Below are positions 42,309 through 47,947 of a DNA stretch of 47,947 nucleotides, one piece after another. Source of the stretch: Terriglobia bacterium (lineage in GTDB: Bacteria; Acidobacteriota; Terriglobia; 20CM-2-55-15); the NCBI GenBank assembly GCA_036496425.1, contig DASXLG010000353.1, positions 1 to 47,947 of the forward strand, read 5' to 3'. A program made the position numbers and the translations under genes. Each line of letters opens with the position of its first letter. Positions within the stretch are counted from its first letter, which is position 1. The notes under the pieces were generated by a model, which saw only the letters and a program-made list of their open reading frames with translations, was not told the DNA's origin and made no database searches.

Positions 42309-42959
42309 TTAGTTTTTACGCAACATGACGACGACTTCCTTGCGATAAAAATGTGCATTCCAGGAAAGAATCCGGCGCCATGACAGATTCCAGTTATCGA
42401 TTGTGTAGTCGAGAATGGCTCGCACGTCGTCTTGCGTCCAGACGTGACAGTGAATGCTGAATTTCCTGCCCATCAAGTCGTCGACGCTGGATTCAAAGTT
42501 CGACTGGCTTCGCGGTGTTTTATAGATGTGTTCGACCCAATCCGCATAATGACTCCGGAGATCATGGGTTTTCGGATCCGAATGTTCGCGGATCAAATGA
42601 TCGAGTGTCGTCCGTTGGCGCGGAGCATCGAGCGTGAACCTCTTGTCGGGCACTCGCAACAACAATATTCCGCCCGGCACTAAGCATTCATACCAGCCTC
42701 GCAAAGCGGCCAGAGGAAAGTGCAGATGCTCCAGAATATGACTCGCGATAATGAAGTCGAGGGATGAGGCAAAAGGAAGTGCTTCGGCGTCGGCAATAAC
42801 ATCGGGCGGGATAATGGCGCGCTTCAGATCGGGATAGTCCCCTTCAAGACCCTCAACGGAAAGCCTATCGGCATACAAGACCCGAACACCGGCAGAAACC
42901 GGGAAACGCTTCCATAGTGCTCCGATTTCAAGTCCGTAACCGCAGAGATATCGACGCAG
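42309..42959 (-). CDS. class I SAM-dependent methyltransferase with unclear start
   Basis: About 216 residues if translated from CTG 42959. GYGLEIGALWKRFP is the SAM-binding motif I of a family that normally reads GLEIGALHNP, then VLYADRLSVEGLEGDYPDLK, DAEALPFASSLDFIIASHIL with EHLHFP, VPGGILLLRVPDKRFTLD and RTTLDHLIREH. The frame is open back to a TAG at 43013-43011 but offers no ATG, GTG or TTG before motif I; TTG 42878 would cut motif I off. So either a rare start (CTG 42959) is used or the 5' end is damaged. It is followed without gap by the GT-C gene and is divergent from the SBBP protein gene. Likely modifies a sugar or glycan precursor. Confidence 0.8.
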   Translation of the reverse strand: MRRYLCGYGLEIGALWKRFPVSAGVRVLYADRLSVEGLEGDYPDLKRAIIPPDVIADAEALPFASSLDFIIASHILEHLHFPLAALRGWYECLVPGGILLLRVPDKRFTLDAPRQRTTLDHLIREHSDPKTHDLRSHYADWVEHIYKTPRSQSNFESSVDDLMGRKFSIHCHVWTQDDVRAILDYTIDNWNLSWRRILSWNAHFYRKEVVVMLRKN

Positions 42960-43111
42960 TATTCGATTCTCAAGCCAGCGGATTGGCGCGCCTCGTCCTA
43001 CGCCGACATGCTAAACGGTTTAGCGGATGTATGTCGACAGCTGAGCCCCGGAGCGGCGACAGATTTGCGGTGTTCAAGATGCATCTTGCCTCCCGGTGGA
43101 GGTCTGTCAAC

Positions 43112-46100
43112 ATGAAGACTCGCCTGTTTGCCCTTACCCTCTGTGGAATTGTCCTTCTTTCATTAGGGTCCGAAACACGGCATGTGGCCGCGGCCACGGC
43201 AAGCCGATCGATAAGCGCTGCAAGGGATTACGGGAATCTGCCGATGAGCTTCGAACCGAATCGAGGACAGTTTGACCGCCGTTTCGAGTTCGGCGCGCGC
43301 CGGTTCGGCTACTCCCTCCTGGTGAACTCGACAACCGTCGAGTTGAAGTTCCGTACTCCGGGTAGCTCGGCACACACAACACTTGAAATGGTGTTGCATG
43401 GCGCAAATCCGGGAGCCGGAGTCCGCGGAACGGACGCTCTTCCCGGCGAGGCGAACTACTTTCAAGGCAGCAGCGAGAACTGGATCACGCACATCCCTAC
43501 ATATCAAGATGTTGAAGTTAAAGACGTCTATCCCGGCGTCGACGCCATTTATTACGGCAACGAAGGAAGATTTGAGTACGATTTCACGGTCGCACCGGGC
43601 GCTTCAGCCAAGCTGATCGACATCGGATTCGAGCGTGGAGCGAAGTTGAAGTTATCCGGGGAAGGCGATCTGCTGATTACTGTTGGGCGACAGGAAATCC
43701 GGCAATCTAAACCAACGACCTATCAGAATATCGATGGGCGCAGGACCCTCGTCGACAGCAAATATGTCCTTCATGGCGGCGGCCGAGCCGGATTTGAGGT
43801 TGCCGGCTATGATCACAGCAAGCCTCTTATCATCGACCCGCAACTGGTGTATTCGACTTTCGCCCCCGGAATGACCCGCGAATATGGCATCGCCGTGGAC
43901 TCCGGCGGAAACGCGTACCTCGCCGGAACGACCGACGACGGCGGACCGAACGATCAGGCGACAAACGCCTTTGTCGCCAAGCTGAATGCGTCAGGAACGG
44001 CGTTTCTGTGGTTCAGTTCGTTTGGATCTTCCGGGTACAGTGACAGCGCCACGGCCATTGCAGTCGATGCCGCGGGAAATGCATATGCTACCGGCTGGAC
44101 GGAGTATGGCTTCCGGCCTCCATACCCGCCATTCCCAACGACCTCGAATGCGATTCACCCTGCACCCACGGCGGGCTGGAACGCGTTTGTGACAAAGTTT
44201 GACACGAACGGCAATGTGACATATTCGACGTACCTTGGCGGCGATCGCGCGGACGGCATCGCCGTCGATCCGTCCGGCAACACGTACATCGCCGGCCAGG
44301 CCTCATCGGCGGCCTTTCCCACAACGAGACCCTTCCAGTCGACTCTGCGCGGGAGTGCGGATGCCTTTGTCACGGTTTTGAATGCTCAAGGCTCCGCATT
44401 TATCTACTCGACGTATCTGGGCGGCGGCGGAAGCGATGCCGCGACAGCAATTGCCGTGGACGGAAGCGGAAACGCTTATGTCGCCGGAACGACCACCTCA
44501 ACGGACTTTCCGACGGCGGATCCGATTCAATCGGCGGCAAGGGGAGGGACCGACGCATTCATCGTCAAACTGAATCCCGCAGGTTCGGCATTGATGTACG
44601 GAACGTATCTCGGCGGCAGCGGAACCGACATCGCTACAGGTATCGCTCTCGACACCTCCGAGAATGCCTATATTTCCGGGAGGACCAATTCTCCCAATTT
44701 CCCGACGGCTTCGGCATTCCAGCCGGCACTGCATGGGGGCTTCGACGTTTTCGTGACCAAAGTGAATTCGGCGGGAACCGCGCTTGCGTACTCCACGTAC
44801 CTGGGCGGAAGTAACGATGAAATAACTGCCGGCATATGGTGCGAAGAAAAGCCGACTTGCGCTGGTATCGCGGTTAACGGCAATGGTAACGCCTATGTCA
44901 CCGACGTCACGGCATCCCCGGACTTTCCTCAAGTCAATTCCATGCAGCCTTTCAAAGGCACAACGGACGCATTCGTCAGCGAATTTTCCGTCGATGGTAA
45001 GAGCCTGGTGTACTCGACGCTTATCGGGGGAGCTAATGCCGGGAATACCAATGCACCACCGCGTGGATCAAACAATGCCTTCACTTCAGGCAGCGCCGTC
45101 GCATACATGAATGGAAATCTATACGTCACCGGACTGACCGATTCGTACGACTTTCCCGGGATTCCCAATGCGCAGGGCACCTGTTGCGTCAATCCGGTGT
45201 GGAATGGTACTGGCGGCTTCATCGCAAAGGTGGCCGATGATACGACGACTTCCGGTGGCGCTACTACCTTCACACGCGTCGAACAAAACAGCTCGGCTGT
45301 AACCTACACCGGCACCTGGTATTCGAACTCCGGCTCATTCAACAGCGGCAGCAGCGCCGTCCTGGCGGAAAGTCAGGGCTCGCGCGCGACATTCACCTTC
45401 ACCGGCATCGACGCCCGATGGATCGGATATAAAGACGCCTGGTCCGGTATTGCCAACGTCTACGTTGACGGCGTTTTGAAAACGACTGTCGATGACTACT
45501 CCGCCAGCGATCAGGCTCAGGCGGTCCTGTACACCATCTCCGGACTGGCCGCCGGTACGCATACCCTCGCCGTCGAAGTGTCCGGAAACAAGAACCCATC
45601 CGCTCAGGCCGACTGGATCTGGGTCGATGCCTTCGACTACGCATCCAACGGAACTTCGAGCGGTGGTGGTGGCACCACAACAGGCGGAGGGGGCACGACG
45701 ACCGGCGGAACCGGCACGTTCACCCGTGTCGAGCAAAACAAATCCGCCGTCACTTACACGGGCACCTGGTACACGAACAACGGTTCATTCAATAGCGGCG
45801 GCAGCGCGGTTCTGGCTGAAGACGCAGGCTCGCGCGCCACGTTCACCTTCACCGGCACCGATGCCCGGTGGATCGGATATAAGGATGCCTGGTCCGGTAT
45901 CGCCAACGTCTATGTCGACGGCGTTTTAAAAACGACTGTCGACGCCTATTCCGCAAACTCCCAGGCGCAGGCTGTCCTGTATACGATTTCCGGCCTTGCC
46001 GCCGGCACTCATACCCTCGCCGTCGAGGCGTCCGGAAACCAGAACCCATCCGCTCAGGCCGGCTGGATCTGGGTCGATGCCTTCGACTACGCGTCCAACG

Positions 46101-46558
46101 GCTCCGGCTCCGGTTCCGGTTCCGGCAGTGGCGGAACCACGACTGGCGGTGGAACGACTTCGGGTGGCACGACCACGTTCAAGCGAGTTGAACAAAACAA
46201 CTCCGCGGTGGTCTACACCGGCTCCTGGTACGGGAACGCCGGCTCATTCAACAGCGGCGGCAGCGCCGTTCTCGCGATCAATTCCGGCTCGCGGGCCACC
46301 TTCACCTTCACCGGGACAGCCGTCAAGTGGATCGGCTATCGGGATCAATGGTCCGGCATTGCCAATATCTACATCGACGGCGCGCTGAAATCTCAGGTGG
46401 ACACCTACTCGGCATCCGAACAGGCTCAAGCGGTCAATTACGCGACGACCGGCCTCGCTTCCGGAACCCATACCATCACTATTGAGGTTACGGGCAATAA
46501 GGACGCATCCGCTCAGTCCGCCTGGGTCTGGGTCGATGCCTTCGACTATCTGCCATAG
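43112..46558 (+). CDS. large secreted SBBP-repeat protein with three C-terminal jelly-roll-like modules
   Basis: 1148 residues. Signal peptide MKTRLFALTLCGIVLLSLGS with cleavage about residue 28. An N-terminal domain (about 40-235; MSFEPNRGQFDRRFEF, VEVKDVYPGVDAIYYG, KPLIIDP) is followed by about seven SBBP beta-propeller repeats (about 240-710; pattern YSTYLGG, D.A.GIAVD..GNAYV.G.T....FPT), and three modules at about 718-846, 869-994 and 1022-1148, joined by Gly/Thr/Ser linkers. The modules (FTRVEQN, GTWY, RATFTFTG, RWIGYKDAWSGIANVYVDG, GTHTLAVE, WIWVDAFDY) match those of the protein at 15787. ATG 43112 follows GGAGG; the frame extends to 42917 without signal-like features. Probably surface-exposed and adhesive or glycan-binding (inference). 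Confidence 0.88.
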   Translation: MKTRLFALTLCGIVLLSLGSETRHVAAATASRSISAARDYGNLPMSFEPNRGQFDRRFEFGARRFGYSLLVNSTTVELKFRTPGSSAHTTLEMVLHGANPGAGVRGTDALPGEANYFQGSSENWITHIPTYQDVEVKDVYPGVDAIYYGNEGRFEYDFTVAPGASAKLIDIGFERGAKLKLSGEGDLLITVGRQEIRQSKPTTYQNIDGRRTLVDSKYVLHGGGRAGFEVAGYDHSKPLIIDPQLVYSTFAPGMTREYGIAVDSGGNAYLAGTTDDGGPNDQATNAFVAKLNASGTAFLWFSSFGSSGYSDSATAIAVDAAGNAYATGWTEYGFRPPYPPFPTTSNAIHPAPTAGWNAFVTKFDTNGNVTYSTYLGGDRADGIAVDPSGNTYIAGQASSAAFPTTRPFQSTLRGSADAFVTVLNAQGSAFIYSTYLGGGGSDAATAIAVDGSGNAYVAGTTTSTDFPTADPIQSAARGGTDAFIVKLNPAGSALMYGTYLGGSGTDIATGIALDTSENAYISGRTNSPNFPTASAFQPALHGGFDVFVTKVNSAGTALAYSTYLGGSNDEITAGIWCEEKPTCAGIAVNGNGNAYVTDVTASPDFPQVNSMQPFKGTTDAFVSEFSVDGKSLVYSTLIGGANAGNTNAPPRGSNNAFTSGSAVAYMNGNLYVTGLTDSYDFPGIPNAQGTCCVNPVWNGTGGFIAKVADDTTTSGGATTFTRVEQNSSAVTYTGTWYSNSGSFNSGSSAVLAESQGSRATFTFTGIDARWIGYKDAWSGIANVYVDGVLKTTVDDYSASDQAQAVLYTISGLAAGTHTLAVEVSGNKNPSAQADWIWVDAFDYASNGTSSGGGGTTTGGGGTTTGGTGTFTRVEQNKSAVTYTGTWYTNNGSFNSGGSAVLAEDAGSRATFTFTGTDARWIGYKDAWSGIANVYVDGVLKTTVDAYSANSQAQAVLYTISGLAAGTHTLAVEASGNQNPSAQAGWIWVDAFDYASNGSGSGSGSGSGGTTTGGGTTSGGTTTFKRVEQNNSAVVYTGSWYGNAGSFNSGGSAVLAINSGSRATFTFTGTAVKWIGYRDQWSGIANIYIDGALKSQVDTYSASEQAQAVNYATTGLASGTHTITIEVTGNKDASAQSAWVWVDAFDYLP

Positions 46559-46568
46559 GGCGGGGCGG

Positions 46569-46824
46569 AACGGGAATAGCCACAAAAGGCACATAGCAGA
46601 ACACAAAAGGCACAAAAACATCATGAATGACCTGCCTTATGTGTAACAAGGTCATAGCTTTTAGTTTTCCTGACAAAGTTTTTAGCCGCCGATGACGCGG
46701 ATGACGCAGATGGGGCGCCCCAAAAGTTCGTTTTTGCGTCCCATCTGCGTCATCCGCGTCATCCGCGGCTAAAAAAGTTTGGTTGCGGCATAGCCGCGCT
46801 ATGCCTTTTGTGGCTATTCCCGTT
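46569..46824. repeat. nested inverted repeats in the gap after the SBBP gene
   Basis: An outer pair (46569-46597 and 46798-46824, AACGGGAATAGCCACAAAAG and more, differing by a two-base insertion) encloses an inner pair (46681-46714 and 46740-46773, TTTAGCCGCCGATGACGCGG and more, one mismatch). The inner arm belongs to the family at 25051, and the outer contains the AAAAGGCACA element of 19756. The pairs fill the 316-base gap before the acyltransferase, where no gene is seen. Confidence 0.75.
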
Positions 46825-46874
46825 CCCGTTGGGCAAAGCCCAGCTGCTGGAAGACGACTTGCAGCGCTGGAGCC

Positions 46875-47947
46875 ATGAAGCACGAGACGAATCGCATTCC
46901 GTCCCTGGACGGCTTGCGCTGTATCGCGGTGATGATGGTCCTCTTCAGCCATTTGCTGGGAACGCAGGGGTTTCTGAATCCAACACCGGGAACATTCCTT
47001 TATGAATTTGGAAATCTCGGGGTCAAGGTCTTCTTTGTCATCTCGGGTTTCCTCATTACGAACCTGCTGCTGAGCGAACTGGAAAAGACAAACAAGATTC
47101 ACCTCGGAAAGTTCTACTTCCGCCGCACATTCAGGATATTTCCGGCGTGCTATTTCATGATTGTCGGATTGATCCTTTTCAACGCGATGGGCCTCGTCTC
47201 CTTGACCCCAAGAGACGTGATACATGCCGTGACATATACGTCGAATTACTATCCCGGACGATCCTGGGCTGTCGGCCACACCTGGTCCTTAGGCGTCGAA
47301 GAACAGTTTTACCTGCTCTGGCCGGCCGTCCTTGTTTTTCTCGGCAGGCGAAAAGGGTTTATGGCGGCAGCCTCCGTGATCTTCATATGTCCGATTATTC
47401 GCGTCTTCCTGTGGCACTACTACAAGCTGGAAGGAATCGGATTCCGGTTCGAAACGGTCGCAGACGCAATCGCGACCGGTTGCCTTCTGGCGGGCGCCGG
47501 CGGTTGGCTCAAAGCTCAAGCAGCTTATAGAAAAATACTCGAATCGAAATTCTTTGTGGCGGTTCCGGCGGCCGTTCTGTTCTTCCATATGTTCTTCGGC
47601 CACCCGACGATCTACTACCTGATCAGCCATACGATGATGAACATCGGTATCGCCTTGTGCCTGGACTGGTGCGTTACGTATCACACCGGAATAGTTGGAC
47701 GGATACTCAACTCCAAACCGCTTGTCGGAATTGGAGTCATCAGCTACTCGCTTTATCTATGGCAGCAGATGTTCTTCAATCGTCATTCCCCTTCCGCAAT
47801 GACCTCATTCCCTGCCAATGTCGCGCTTGTGGCGGCGGCGGCGCTGATGTCGTATTTTGTCATCGAAAAACCGAGCCTCCGGCTGCGACAACGATTCGAA
47901 CGAAACATCTTCTCGGCATCCGCCAGAAGGGCCGGTGCGTCCGAAGG
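46875..47947 (+). CDS. OafA/YrhL-type membrane acyltransferase (3' end outside window)
   Basis: About 357 residues are visible and the frame is still open at the window edge. It begins RIPSLDGLRCIAVMMVLFSH, the defining motif of acyltransferase-3 proteins with the active-site His. GNLGVKVFFVISGFLIT, FYFRRTFRIFPACYF (Arg-rich) and GHTWSLGVEEQFYLLWP follow in canonical order, then several hydrophobic spans and ISYSLYLWQQMFF and VIEKPSLRLR near the end of the usual domain. Such inner-membrane enzymes acetylate sugars of O-antigen, peptidoglycan or exopolysaccharide. ATG 46875 follows GGAG. Only a few residues, or a C-terminal extra domain, can lie beyond the window. Confidence 0.93.
   Translation, partial: MKHETNRIPSLDGLRCIAVMMVLFSHLLGTQGFLNPTPGTFLYEFGNLGVKVFFVISGFLITNLLLSELEKTNKIHLGKFYFRRTFRIFPACYFMIVGLILFNAMGLVSLTPRDVIHAVTYTSNYYPGRSWAVGHTWSLGVEEQFYLLWPAVLVFLGRRKGFMAAASVIFICPIIRVFLWHYYKLEGIGFRFETVADAIATGCLLAGAGGWLKAQAAYRKILESKFFVAVPAAVLFFHMFFGHPTIYYLISHTMMNIGIALCLDWCVTYHTGIVGRILNSKPLVGIGVISYSLYLWQQMFFNRHSPSAMTSFPANVALVAAAALMSYFVIEKPSLRLRQRFERNIFSASARRAGASE

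Noticed and set aside
1-47947. tRNA, rRNA, riboswitch, insertion sequence or prophage
   Set aside because: No cloverleaf, rRNA core, known aptamer, transposase or phage gene was recognised by reading both strands; a dedicated covariance-model search could still find a small RNA.

Overview
The window looks like chromosomal DNA from a soil-type Acidobacteriota, possibly of the Solibacter/Bryobacter kind. The evidence is a TIGR03435-type secreted protein (a family expanded in that group), SBBP-repeat secreted proteins, tandem Crp/Fnr paralogues, moderately high GC and many dispersed intergenic palindromes. No rRNA, tRNA, prophage, insertion sequence or CRISPR array was recognised. The taxonomic call is inference from family content.

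Left part (1-7.2 kb): a partial tRNA-dihydrouridine synthase and a small RRM RNA-binding protein are followed by three tandem Crp/Fnr regulators. Near-identical GTAC-N6-GTAC palindromes lie in front of two of these regulators. Then comes an operon of a PAS-GAF-GAF histidine kinase and two receiver-only response regulators; the kinase has Asp where the phosphoacceptor His should be.

Biosynthetic block (7.3-15.5 kb): an orphan Wzm-type ABC permease faces an operon of flavin monooxygenase, adenylation enzyme, carrier protein and methyltransferase. This operon is divergent from two tandem NodU/TobZ-type carbamoyltransferases, of which the second has lost its metal-site residues. Together they look like a small NRPS-like tailoring pathway, perhaps decorating a glycan or small molecule.

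Surface and export block (15.8-25.0 kb): a 1318-residue secreted modular protein, a hexapeptide acetyltransferase, two glycosyltransferases, a free-standing N-terminal domain of the SBBP-protein type, and an HtrA/DegP protease.

Minus-strand operon (35.6-25.1 kb): asparagine synthase, glycosyltransferase, heparinase II/III-like protein, second asparagine synthase, 59-residue membrane protein, PHP hydrolase, KaiC-like ATPase without catalytic glutamates, histidine kinase and NarL-type regulator. Most spacings are a few bases or overlaps, so polysaccharide synthesis genes appear physically coupled to a signalling module.

Right part (35.7-47.9 kb): a DUF1737-like small protein, a PAS hybrid kinase that seems to start at CTG, a 41-bp minisatellite, a glycosyltransferase fossil, a TIGR03435 protein, a decayed higBA toxin-antitoxin pair, a GT-C membrane glycosyltransferase with a methyltransferase, a large SBBP-repeat secreted protein carrying three copies of the module found twice in the 1318-residue protein, and a partial OafA-type acyltransferase. 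Intergenic spaces hold several families of inverted repeats that may act as terminators.
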